A DNA stretch of 64,000 nucleotides. It comes from Ailanthus altissimus (taxonomy: Eukaryota; Streptophyta; Magnoliopsida; Sapindales; Simaroubaceae). Under the pieces are notes generated by a model. That model worked only from the letters and a program-made list of their open reading frames with translations. It did no database searches and was not told the origin of the DNA. Positions 48,507-59,801 of this stretch are shown in pieces. Position 1 is the first letter of the stretch, and each line of letters starts with the position of its first letter. The DNA is taken from NCBI GenBank assembly GCA_946807835.1, contig OX327683.1:19039001-19103000 (forward strand). Reading direction: 5' to 3'. The position numbers were made by a program, and so were the translations under genes.

Positions 48507-51289
48507 TGTTGGGGTCGGTGCTTACGTGCCATTCCTGAATGTACATATACTTGTGTATTTATACAAGTGTATATTCTCATTAAATCGGTAATACCCATTA
48601 ATATGGTATTATGCAATGTAACGTTACGGACATTGTAGATCTGAAAGAGTTTAGATCAGATCTAAAGGAGTTTAGATAAGAGCTCATAGTTAGCCACGCT
48701 GAGAGATATAAATGCTAAATGTTAGCACAGTTAAGGGTTAGTCGGTTATAATACTCAGCATATCCAAGAGTTGGAACCTTGTTTGTAATGAGACATAGAC
48801 CTAGGAATATACCAGTAACTGCATTGTTGCAAAAGTTACAATCGGGTGCTAGACAATGCCAGTTGCACAAGTATGTTTTCGAATAATTATCCCTGATCTA
48901 TTTCTGCTGATGTGGGTCTGTCGGTGGATACCTTTATACATAGATCAGCATCTGTCGTACTTATAGGGTATAGATGGTCGTTCCTAGCCGACTATGAGCT
49001 TAGAGCTCGTATTGACATATGGGTATCCGGTTAGGACTGGATATAAGACAAACTCACGAGGGCTTTCGATATACATCATATGTAAGCCGTAAATGAAGGG
49101 TCCTCTCGAGTTGAGTAGTATACGTGGTCCTTTGACCTGAGTGCCATGGTGGGCTTGTAAGCGATCTACCATACTTTGGTTTCACGCATGTCACCAACCT
49201 TTCATGGTGTGACCGCTGGGTGTCGCTGGGTATGGTCCGATGCTTATTGAGTCCGATGTGTAAAGATATGGGATCCGTCAGCTCGCATAGGGAGTTTGAT
49301 ATCCAGATGCTTTGAGACTGTATCTCAGAAAGTCTTGTGGCCACAAACATTAATCTCGAGAAAGAGTTTTGCCAGGGTAGAACAATAACAAAAGAGTTTA
49401 CGCATATTGTTCAGTGAGATACGAGACTAGAGATAGGACATGGATGAACACTAAGGGATTTGACGGTGATAATCTATATCCCCACACATCCAGGATATCA
49501 TGACGGAAGGACTATACGTATGCGTTGTAATCTCAGCTTGTATGGTTTAATGCGCTAATTTGTATATCCATGACGTGTGCGTCGGGCATTGCTCACAGAC
49601 TCATGAAATAGTTCAATTTGACAAATTGAGCATAGGACATAGGGAGTCCCGCGATATAGAGTGTACTAGTTATGCACTGGGGCAGCGTGCCATATTAAAT
49701 TATTTAATACAGCAATATTCAGCACTACTACAGAAATTCGTGCGTATATGTATTTAAGTGTTAAATACAACAATTAGTTAATAATTGTTATTTACTAATT
49801 ATATTATGACACGTAGCGTATTGTGGACCTTCGGTTGAGTTTACTCGAGTGTTGAATTTAGTGAGACCTACTAAAGGGTAGATATGAGATTCGTCAGCTC
49901 ACATAGGGAGTTCGATATCCAGATGCTTCGAGACTGTATCTCAAAAATTCTTGTGGCTACAAGCATTAATCCCGGGAAAGAATTTTGCTAGGGTAGAACA
50001 ATATGGCAAAAGAGTTTGTGCATATTGTTCAGTGAGATACGAGTCTAGAGATAGGACATGGATGAGCACTAGGGGATTTGAAGGTGATAATCTATATCCC
50101 CGTACATCCATGATATCATGATGGAAGGACTATACATATGCGTTGTAATCTCAACTTGTATGGTTCAACGTGTTAATTTGTATATCCATGACATATGCGT
50201 TGGGCATTGCTCATGAACTCATGAAATAGTTCTATTTGACAAATCGGGCGTAGGACCTAAAAAGTCTTGCGATATGGAGTGTACTTATAATGCACTGAGG
50301 CAGCGTGCTAGATTAAATTTTTTAATCCAGCAATATTCAACATTACCACAGAAATACGTGCGTGTCTGTATTTAAGTGTTAAATACAATAATTAGTTAAT
50401 AATTATTATTTACTAATTGTATTATGACACGTAGCGTATTATTGACCCTCAGTTAAGTTTATCAGAGTGTAAAATTTAGTGGGACTCACTAAGGGATAGA
50501 CTTGATAACTACTTATGAGGGGCAAAATAGTCATTTTATACTTTAATTATTTAATGGTTAATTAATCAAAATATCTCTCTTATTATATTATATAATATAT
50601 TATTATATTATATTAATATATTAATATTTTAATATATATTAGATATATATATGTATAAAGAGAGAGAGATGAGAAATGAAAGTAGTTTTGGGTATGTTTT
50701 GGCCATTTGGCTGAGAAAAAAGGAATTAGAAAGGAGAAGTTTTGGGTGGCCATTTGGGTATGTTTTGGCCATTTGGCCGAGAAAAAGAGAATTAGAAAGA
50801 AGAAGAAGAAAGAAGAAGAGAAGAAGAAAGAAGAAGGAAAAAATGAAAATGTTTTATTTTTTTCTATGCTTCCATTTGAAGTAATGATGTATTACTTCAA
50901 ATTCTCCATTTCTTATCCTTTTGAAGTAAAGGATGAAAAACATCTTATCCTTTTAGAGAAAATGATGAAAAACACACACCGGCCATTTTGAGATTTAAGA
51001 GTTAAACCCAATGCTGCTGTTCTAGCTCACTAAGCCCACAGTATTGGTGACAAGAACTGCCCTCGAGTTTGTCTCCATGCGGACTCCAAAAAATTACGTG
51101 TATAACGTTACATGTCGAGATGAGTTCTCTACCCTATAAATATATTAATGGGATTAATATATTTTATTTATTATGTTTATTGTAAATTTCACACTTTCGC
51201 CAGACTTAAATATGTATTTGATATATAATTAGGCAATAGACACAATTGCACATGCATACATCCACGTGTACTAGATTCCTCCGCCAAGA
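48507..51289 (+). repeat. Right LTR of the Copia element, enlarged by an internal duplication
   Basis: Starts TGTTGGGGTCGG and ends CCGCCAAGA. At 2,783 bases it is about 700 longer than the left LTR. A 616-base block starting at 49,264 (AGATATGGGATCC) is repeated from 49,880 (AGATATGAGATTC). A further short duplication around TTTTGGCCATTTGG lies near 50,690-50,790. Confidence 0.9.
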
Positions 51290-51579
51290 CTTATCTCTTA
51301 ACACTTTCGAGTACAAGACTTAATTTTTCTTAACCTATCAATGGAGATTAATCATTTCATAATCCTCACAATTCACACAAAATACTTTAAATAGCTTACA
51401 AAATTATACATATTGCATTTATCTCATTGAATTGGTCTAATGACTTGATTTTTCAAAACTTGTCATTCTGACCACTTACACTTAATAAACTTTTCTTATA
51501 CATCAAATGATGTCCAATTGCTCTAAAATTAGAATATATCTTTTTTTACTCATATATCCTTCTTATATATGAATATTAT

Positions 51580-53843
51580 TGTTGTGTGATATGGTGTGTG
51601 ATGTGTATAGATGTATATAATTTCAAAAAATTAAATACGCAACGGAAGTATTCATACATATTAAACAATATGTAATATATTCAAGCATGTATGATCATTC
51701 AAGTACATATATATATCTCATATATATATTTCATGCATGATATAAAATGAATAACAAATAAATAACCTACCCGGATATGAAGGTAGCTTTACAAATCTTC
51801 AAGAACTCCAAGCTTCAATTTGTTGAGCTCACCTAGAAGTGTTCCCTTGCACAATTCTAGTTCACAACTAAATCCGGTGGGATTGTGAAGCTAGAATGGC
51901 AGCCTTGAATTTCCAGCAAATGATTGTTTTAACACTTAAAACAATTTGTCCTTATGATTACTACCAAGAGATGAGAAGAATTAGGTGTTTTCTATAGTTC
52001 TTTATAACTCTATATGTTGTAGCTTGGTAAGCCTTTGCATTTTCTCTCAACACTTTGAGAAAAACACTTAGGAAAAGCTCTCAATTCTCTCTCCTTTCTC
52101 CTAGAACGAATTTCACTCTATCTTGCACACATTGAACTCTTTCAATTCTTTCTTAAGTGCAAAGAATGATTTTTCTTAGTGCTCCACCACCACTTAACCA
52201 TGTTTGCCATTACAAACATTAATCTATCATATTTTTCACTCACCAATTTGATTCAACCAATTGAATCAATTTCTAGAGAGTAAATGACATTTAATCAATG
52301 TTAAGTGGTTTTACCACTTCCTTAGTGCATCATTTAAGAATTACAAAGTGGTAAACTTTCCTTATTATTAATAACAAGTGCATTCTCCATTAGTAAATGG
52401 TGTTTGCCACTTATTCCAAATAATAATAATAATTTGATTAATATATAAAATATTAATAATTCAAAACTATTTTGATTATTTATATTTACCATATATGTAT
52501 TTACCAAGCAAGGTAAATAGGTAAATACATGGTAAATAATTTATGGAGCAAGATTATGTCACTTGTCAATTTCTTATTGGTTAACAACTCTTGTAAACCA
52601 ATAATGTGTTTTACCTTCAATTATTGACAAGTGAATAATAAAAGGAACCTAGAAACAATTTTCATTTTGCTGGAAATTGTTGGATTAATTATTCAATCCA
52701 ATTCGCCGCCCCAGTGCACAACGAGTACACTTCATATTGTGAGACTCTCTAGGTCCATGCCCGATTTGTCATATGAAACTATTTCACATGTCCGTGAACA
52801 ATGTCCCACACACATGTTACAGATATTACAAAACGGCGCATTAGACCATACAAGTTATAACATATTCGTATAATCCTTCCATCATAAATATCCTAGAAGA
52901 GCGGAGATATAGATCAACACCGTCAAGTCTCCATGTGCTCAACCATAAACTTATCTCTAGATTTGTATTTCAATAAATAATATCTGTAAACACTTTCACG
53001 ATATTATTTTCCCAAGAAATTCTTGGATGTCTGCTTATGGCCATAAGACTTTCTGAAATACAATCTTAGAGTTACATGATATTTTACTCACCCAATTGAG
53101 TTGATGGATCCCATATCTGTACACACCGGACTCCATGAGCATCGGACCATACCCAGCGACACCCAGCGGTCAGACCATGAAAGGTATCTGACATGTGTGG
53201 AACCAAAGTATGATGGATCACTCACAAGTCCACCGTGGCACTCAGGTCTAAGGATCACGAATACTACTCAACTCGAAAGATCTTCCATTGACGGCTTTAT
53301 GGGATGTCTATTGGAGATCTTTGTGAGTCTGTTCAATATTCAGTCCTTACTGAATACTTGTATCTCTATACGAGTTTCCACTAAACTCATGGTCTGCTAA
53401 GACTAACCATCTGGACTATCTAGATATAGACATACATTGATCTATATATATATATATATATATATATATTAAGATCTTCACTAGCAGACCCGCATTAGTG
53501 AAGGTAGATCAGGAACATTAAATTTAAGAACATATTTGCATAACAACATTTCTTAGCACCATTTGCAACCCATTGCAACTATGTCATTATTAATATATTC
53601 TTAGGTCTTTGTCCCATTTCAGACAAGGCTCTAACTCTTTAGATTTTACTAACTCTTAGTTCTGATCTAAACTCCTTTAGATCAGATCTGAACTCGTTCA
53701 GATCATACAATGTCTAAAACGTTACAAACATCTTACCATATTTATAAATAAAATAATTAGTGATATATTGAAATCATAAATGTATAAACATAAAGCAAAT
53801 ATTTATACATAAAAGGGATGGCACGTAAGCACAAATCCCAACA
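51580..53843 (-). mobile_element. Solo LTR of the same Copia family, reverse orientation
   Basis: On the minus strand it begins TGTTGGGATTTGTGCTTACG at 53,843 and ends CACACAACA at 51,580. The flanks ATTAT (51,575-51,579) and ATTAT (53,844-53,848) are a perfect 5-base target duplication. Blocks of clear identity with the other LTRs include the reverse complement of CATCAACTCA, GTCCACCGTGGCACTCAGGT and a run around ATCGGACCATACCCAGCGAC. The half toward 51,580 is more diverged, so it may be a subfamily variant. An AT microsatellite lies at about 53,441-53,470. Confidence 0.85.
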
Positions 53844-55013
53844 ATTATATCATAATTCCTACACAATTCATTTCATAAACACCATCAAATCCAAACTATT
53901 ATCCTGACAGGATCAAGATATTTACTGAATAACATTCAGTCTCCTAATTTTATAAAATCATATACTAATTCAAAAATTATAAAACTACCACAGAATTACT
54001 CTTAACACATATCTCAATCCATGATAAATATTTTACTTTAAAATCCCTGCCAAAAGTATTTTAGAACTATTTTATTTCATAACTTTAAAAAATTGTTCAT
54101 CAAACAGTACAGTGAGCTGATACAATTTAGAAAATCATAACAATTTTATCATATTTATATAAATTCTTAATTTTTTATATATCATATTAGACATATAAAT
54201 TTATCATATTCCAAAAATTTGTAAGTTTTGAAATGAAGATCATTCAGCAGATCAAAAATTATTTGTGACTAGTATATTGTTAACACAGGAAATTTTTAGA
54301 ATTTCAGGGTCATTTTTGTAAATTCACTAAAAATTCAATTTTTGAAATTTTCAATCAATTCAAAGTCTCAAATAATTCTAGACATGTCTAGTTTTGTATC
54401 CAAAAGTCAAAACTAGAATCGAAGTACAGAATTTATAAAATTCTTGGATCAATAGACTATCAAGTATAAATTTTGCAATTCATCATGATTTATCAAATTA
54501 TTTACATAATCATCATCAATTCTCAATATATTTTACAAAATTCACATCAAATCCCAAATTTTTCATATTTTTCAGAAATCAAACTTAAAAGAATTAACTT
54601 AATTAATGCCAAGAGACTAAAAAAAGGTTATAATATATCTCTTAAAGTTTAAAATTCTAAATTTATTCTTCTTTTTCTTCTTCCTCTTCTCTTTCTCTCC
54701 CATTTCTTTCTCTCTTTTCTCACTCTAAAAGAGGTGATTCGACCAAAATGAGTAAATTATGGTTACAAATGTGTATTTTTATACTAAGAGGCTAATTTTT
54801 AGTATTTACGAATTAACCCCAAAAACTTTTAAAGTATTACAATTTGGTCCTTAAAATAAATCTAAAATCTTGCAAATAAACTAAATATTAATAGTAGGTC
54901 CTTAATCTATACAAACACTACTAATAACAATACATAAATCAAGTATCACCCACATACAAATAAAATATGTATATATATATATATTATCCGATTGTAAATA
55001 AGTGATTGCTACA

Positions 55014-55310
55014 AAAATGGTTATTAAGAATATAACTCAGGCTTCTGCTTAGATGCTCCATTGTAAGACAAACAATAGAGAGGACATAAGGTCCCCTTGC
55101 CTTACACCCTTTTTTCTTAGGAAAAAACCCTCCAGGCTACCATTCCCTACTATTAAAAATATACATAATCTTACACAGTTTGAATGACATCTTTGTCAAT
55201 GATAGTCCAATATTTTTGAAAGAAGAAATTGTTATAACCATCAGAACTAGCGCTTTATCCCCACTTATACTAAACATCACATCTTTAACTTCTTTATACC
55301 GATTCTCGGC
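55014..55310 (-). mobile_element. LINE retrotransposon, 5' part (reverse transcriptase core)
   Basis: Minus-strand translation gives [18 protein letters not shown], a decayed form of the usual plant LINE stretch at the start of the reverse transcriptase, then [18 protein letters not shown], the RQGDPLSPLLF motif. The frame then continues in the segment at 38,922-37,400. The LINE is 5'-truncated here, as is usual for this class, where it meets the O-fucosyltransferase sequence at about 55,308. Confidence 0.88.
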
Positions 55311-56440
55311 TTACTAATAATGGTCTTTCTGGTTCAATCCAAAGGCTCCGTTGCCGTGCCATGCATGATGCGCTCAAGTACTCAAATAAATTTCTAAGAA
55401 CTTGGGAAGAAGTTGGTTGACAGACTTAGAAGTAGCTACAGTAATTCATATATTGCTCTTCATTTGAGGTAATCTAACAATGATTACTGCTGCTTAAAAG
55501 TTAGAATATGTGTTCTTGTCGCGTTTAATCTTGATAACAAGGAATTTAGTGCTTATAAACTGCAGATCTGAAAAGGACATGCTTGCTTTTACAGGCTGCA
55601 GTCACAATCTTACGGAAGCTGAACTGAGGAGCTGAGGAGGTTGAGATATAGTACTCAGCATTGGAAGGTTAAAGAGATTAATCGTTTCGAGCGAAGGCTC
55701 CAAGGCTTGTGCCCAATGACTCCAAGAGAAGCTGCTGTGTTTCTTGAAGCTATTAAATTTCCATCTGATACAGAAATTTACGTAGTTGCTGGGGCGATTT
55801 ATGGTCAAAATGGGATTGAAGCATTTAAGGCCAAGTACCCGAATGTATTTACTCATTATAATTAGCTACAGAAGAAGAATTGAGACCTTTCAAGGGCTAC
55901 CAGAATCAGCTTGCTGCCTTGGATTATATTGTTGCTCTTGAGTGTGATGTTTTTGTTTACACTTATGATGGAAATATGGCTAAGGCAGTAAAGGGTCACA
56001 GGAAATTTGATGGTTTCCGAAAAACCATCAGCCCTGACAAGTATGTCATCTTAATATTTACCTCCTGTAAACAAATATGAAAGTAGCTATATTTCAGAAA
56101 TTTTCAATAACAGCATCTCTCTTTTGTTATTGCAGATGGAATTTTGTGAGAATGATTGATAGAATGGACGTGGGTCTGATATCTTGGGAATCATTTGCTT
56201 AGAAGATTAAGAACATGCACGAAAACAGTATTGGAGCACCCCAACGGAGAAGCATCGGAGAATCTTCGAAATGGAGGAGGGTTTCTATGGAAATCCTTAT
56301 CCTGGTTGCATATGTGACAAGTCAAAAGCTTGGCATACAACCAAAAAAAGTAGATAGGATTCAGCACTGCAAGCTTGAGCTGTAGATTGTTGCCATTTAA
56401 GTGTACATGGGAAATTTTGTATATTTGATGAAGATGCAAT
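55308..56440 (+). pseudogene. O-fucosyltransferase pseudogene, 3' half
   Basis: The gene resumes after the insertion pile. Piece 1 (about 55,308-55,468) encodes [20 protein letters not shown], then a frameshift, [12 protein letters not shown] and IALHLR, ending at a good donor. Piece 2 (55,566-56,040) encodes EKDMLAFTGCSHNLTEA, a frameshift, [39 protein letters not shown], a second frameshift with TAG after FTHYN, and then [20 protein letters not shown]. Piece 3 (56,136 on) encodes NFVRMIDRMDVGLISWESF, a stop, KNMHENSIGAPQRRS, and after a further frameshift EEGFYGNPYPGCICDK. Splice sites survive but the reading frame is broken at several points. About 40 residues expected between exon 5 at 37,388 and this piece are missing. 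Confidence 0.92.
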
Positions 56441-56944
56441 ATACCACTTTTTTGTCAAATCTCTCTCCAAAAAAAAAAAAAATTTAGATCCCCAGAAACC
56501 CTAGTTCTCTTGTACCATCCCAAGAGATTTTATCAGTCAACTGACACCACATTAGAATAGGTACTAAAATAGTTCTCGCTTAATTTGGCAAAAACTCTCA
56601 CTTGTAATAGCTGACCAGTACTGCATCATCAACTTGTTATTTATTCTCTCGTGGGAGAATGGGGAAATAATAAATTCCCAAGACTCGTTGAGATCCAGGA
56701 AAAATTTAGCACTGTTAATTGACCTCCTTTGAATCACAGTGATATTTTATTCTAAATCTTTTCACTCTGTCTGCCTACAATAAGTAGATCCGTTTGTAAA
56801 GCAAAAAGAGAATTACAAAAGTAAAATTTTCTTCAAAAATACAGAAATCATTTTCGTTATGCTCATTTTACATATCTATTTTTCTTTCTCTTTACTTTGT
56901 CAAAACTACAGGGGACCCCGTTAAGCGGGCAAACAATGACTTCT

Positions 56945-59801
56945 TTAACTGTACCAATCAAGGAAGAGGATTGAAAAAGTAAGTACAAAGAGAAAAAGCA
57001 AAAGAAATGTCCTGCTGCTGCTATTCCGCTGGATAGCTTGAGACAGTTCTTTGTTACCAAGCTCTACATTTTTTGTAGCTTCAACGGCCTGTATGAACAA
57101 AATTTAGAAAAGAAGTGTAAGAGAAGTTTAGATAATCCCAGCAACGCATGGCTTATGTATTGCAGCAATTCCTCCAGTCTGAGCTGCTTCTCACTATTGT
57201 ATTAAGATGCAAGTTGCGTTACTAGCAAACAATTTTTATACACCCAAAAAAGAAAGACTATATAAACTTTCTGACCTGCTCATATAGAAACTCTATCTGT
57301 TGGACTTGTTGCAGGACATGTGTTGACATTAGGTGATTCAAAGCCGACATTTCAACCATCTTAGTTTCAGTTTGTTGAACAGTGTCAAGCAGACTACTCA
57401 ACTCTACCTGCAGCAGCAAGCAGCATCAGTGTTCTAGGACCTAAATGCTGTCGAAGATCAACAATAATTCTGCAAGATTGAAAAACTTGTGAAAATTATC
57501 GGACAACTCTAATTACCTGGAGAGCACGTGTCTCATCATCCAATAATTGCTGCTGGACACTAAGAGGTTGAGATTGAAGTTCATCAAGTCCCCAGGTCTG
57601 TGACTTGTTTGATGCAGAGGTATCTGCAACATTTGTAATGGTAACCTGGTTGGGTTTTCTTCTCGGTGTTGCTCTGTTAATAGCATCTTGGAAGCGGATG
57701 GCTCTGAGCTGATCAAACTGTGCCGTGACTGAGTGGAGTTTTTCACTTAAAATTAGAACCTGCAGATTAAGAATAAAACTAGATAGAAAATAAATTGGCG
57801 AAATAATATGTGAAGAAACAAGATGACTGCCAACAGAATTTATATTCAAGAAATAAACAATAAAAAAACTACTCCTAAATCTGCTGCATAAGATAACACT
57901 TTCCTCAAGAATTAACAGAAACTAGGATGAGTTAGTTCACACACTCCTCCACAAAGGAAAGAACTGCTCCAGCAAGGAGACTCGTACGATATATTTTGCT
58001 TCCCAAGCATATTAAATACCTATTAAAGTACTCAATGAATTCTAAAACAACTAATTGCAATAGTTATTGCTACCTTCAATAACGTGTTTTCCTCCACAGA
58101 TATCTGTCATTCAAACATAAGGGTTCTTTATCTATTTAGTTGTTTTTTTCTCCCATTTAAGAAACAATACATTATCATTTTCTCACCCAAGCAAGTTTTA
58201 ATGGAAAAAAGGTTAACTCATAGCCTGCTTATGGCCCCATTCAACTCAGTTCTGATGTTTATAACTTAACATCCATAATTCTACAGGACAGCTATAAAAA
58301 TAGAAAATGGCTTCCATCAACTTTCAAGTGTGTATATGTCAAGGCTGAGCAACATGAGTATATAGTACAAGGTGTACAAGTCCCTAAACATTCAGAACCA
58401 AGGTAACCATTGAGTGGTTGTGTCAGTAATGAAGGGAACAGGCTAACAAGCAGCGGCTAGTCTCCTATAAAACGTAATTTTGCATGACTAGTAAATGCAA
58501 ACAAAAGACAAAGGAAGCAAGAAGCCTCTTTGTTTCATTTCCAATGTTAGGTGAAATACACTGCCACAATTTCAATCAAGCTTTGGAATCATGATAGCAT
58601 GCAAGTCAATTAACAGTGGATGAAGATTACAGCAGATAAACACAATCATTCTGAATAGAGTGAATTGATCAAAACCAAGAAAGCAATCATACCACCCCAT
58701 GTTTGTGAGCTATAGTATCAGCATTAGAGTTATCAGCTCTAAGGCCAAGCCAGCCCTTTGACTTAGCTTCATCATCATTTATGCTATTCTTGAGAATATC
58801 AATTTGTTCTTTGCAAGCTTTGATAAAAGCAGTAATCTGCATAAGGTCAACATTTAAGGAATAAACAATTTACCATTGGAAAGTATACATTGCATTTAAT
58901 ATGGACAATATCCTGAAAGATACATCAAATTGTTGCATGAACATAAAAGATGAATCTCAGAAGCAGACATAAAGACAAATAAAATAATTTCATCATAAGA
59001 TCTAGAACAAGCTAGAAGATTATGTCATTCAATGATGATAAAAGAATATAATGTCTCCGATTATTATTTCTGGCACTATAAAAATAAGAAACTACATTAC
59101 AGAAAAATACTTACTTCATGCTCAATGCTATCTCTTTCTTGTTCGGTTGTGCGGTGCATATCAACATAATCTTTCCTATGCTTCAACATAAACTGTTCCA
59201 AAGCACCAATGCTTTCAAGCTACCAAAAGAGGTGAAAACACATTAATCATATAGACAGATGCACATCTAAAATTCTTATTCGTTGAAGAAAATAAAGGAA
59301 TTGCAATTCTTCTAATAAATTGAATGTCAGCAAAGTATACCGTTTTGAGAGCTGCTTTAGCAAAAGATGATCTTTGCCGAGGTTTATGAATTATGAAAGA
59401 TGCCATTAGGGCAGCCAGTTTGGACTGTCAAAAGCAATGATACCAGGGGAAAATTGGAGTTAGGACTTGCAATGTATCGAAAGTCATAGTTACAGTTTTT
59501 AGCACTAATAAGCTTTACATACAAAAGAAAATACAAACAACATTTATGATTTACAACTCTATTCTAATATTTCATTTCGAGAGATCTTTGCGATGAAAAT
59601 TTCAAACTCCAAACTAAACTGGACAGATTGACGAACACACTATAAATTTCCCACTCATTCATAGCTGCTTAAATTCATCTAAGAACAGTTAGAGAGAAGA
59701 ATGAACTGAAAGAGTAAACATACCTCATCATAACCTAGAGAAACAGCAGTATGCCGCACAGCATCTTTAAAATCCTCACTTCTGTCCCTAATTCTTGCCA
59801 T
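56945..59801 (-). CDS. SYP81: Syntaxin-81, ER Qa-SNARE (Ufe1/syntaxin-18 type)
   Basis: Complete gene with seven coding exons: 59801-59724, 59424-59341, 59219-59115, 58836-58693, 57759-57517, 57407-57276 and 57088-56945. All introns are phase 0 with GT-AG ends. The 309-residue product matches plant SYP81 (about 310). It starts MARIRDRSEDFKDAVRHTAV (Ufe1 N-terminal domain), continues FMLKHRKDYVDMHRTTEQE and IAHKHGVVLILSEKLHSVTA, and has the SNARE helix around VEMSALNHLMSTHV and QQIEFLYEQAVEATKNVELG. It ends with the tail anchor FLLLFLFVLTFSILFLDWYS. The family acts as the ER target SNARE for Golgi-to-ER retrograde vesicles with SEC20- and MAG2/Tip20-type partners. A 5' untranslated intron is likely: TTTATAAAG ends just before GCTTCACTCGTGG ahead of the ATG, and AAG|GTGATA near 60,442 could be its donor. 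An old fragment of this gene lies at 26,147-26,310. Confidence 0.96.

Larger units (their letters stand above)
42308..51289 (+). mobile_element. Near-complete but inactive Ty1/Copia retrotransposon
   Basis: The left LTR is 42,308-44,394 and the right LTR is 48,507-51,289. Flanks CTTAC (42,303-42,307) and CTTAT (51,290-51,294) match at four of five bases. A primer binding site follows the left LTR and a purine-rich tract precedes the right LTR. Internal remnants lie in Copia order: a GAG-pre-integrase-like LGHINV near 46,303; an integrase-like PGTPQHNN near 46,524; the reverse transcriptase signature LFVDDILVI near 47,602; and an RNase H-side motif KYILRYLEGT near 47,973. Stops and frameshifts are frequent. 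I counted about 22 differences in the first 250 or so LTR bases, so the insertion is not recent. Confidence 0.92.
38923..55013 (+). mobile_element. Outer repeat element (TGTCACGCCCC...) split by three Copia insertions
   Basis: The LINE reading frame is interrupted at 38,922/38,923, where the sequence changes to TGTCACGCCCCAGACCC, a start common among plant LTRs. The LINE resumes at about 55,014. Candidate flanks are AAACT (38,918-38,922) and AAAAT (55,014-55,018), one mismatch. Removing the three Copia insertions leaves pieces 38,923-38,960, 40,970-42,307, 51,290-51,579 and 53,844-55,013, about 2.8 kb in all. No protein domain was recognised in these pieces, so it could be a solo LTR or a non-autonomous element. 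Its identity as an LTR is inferred; the split of the LINE is directly visible. Confidence 0.6.
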
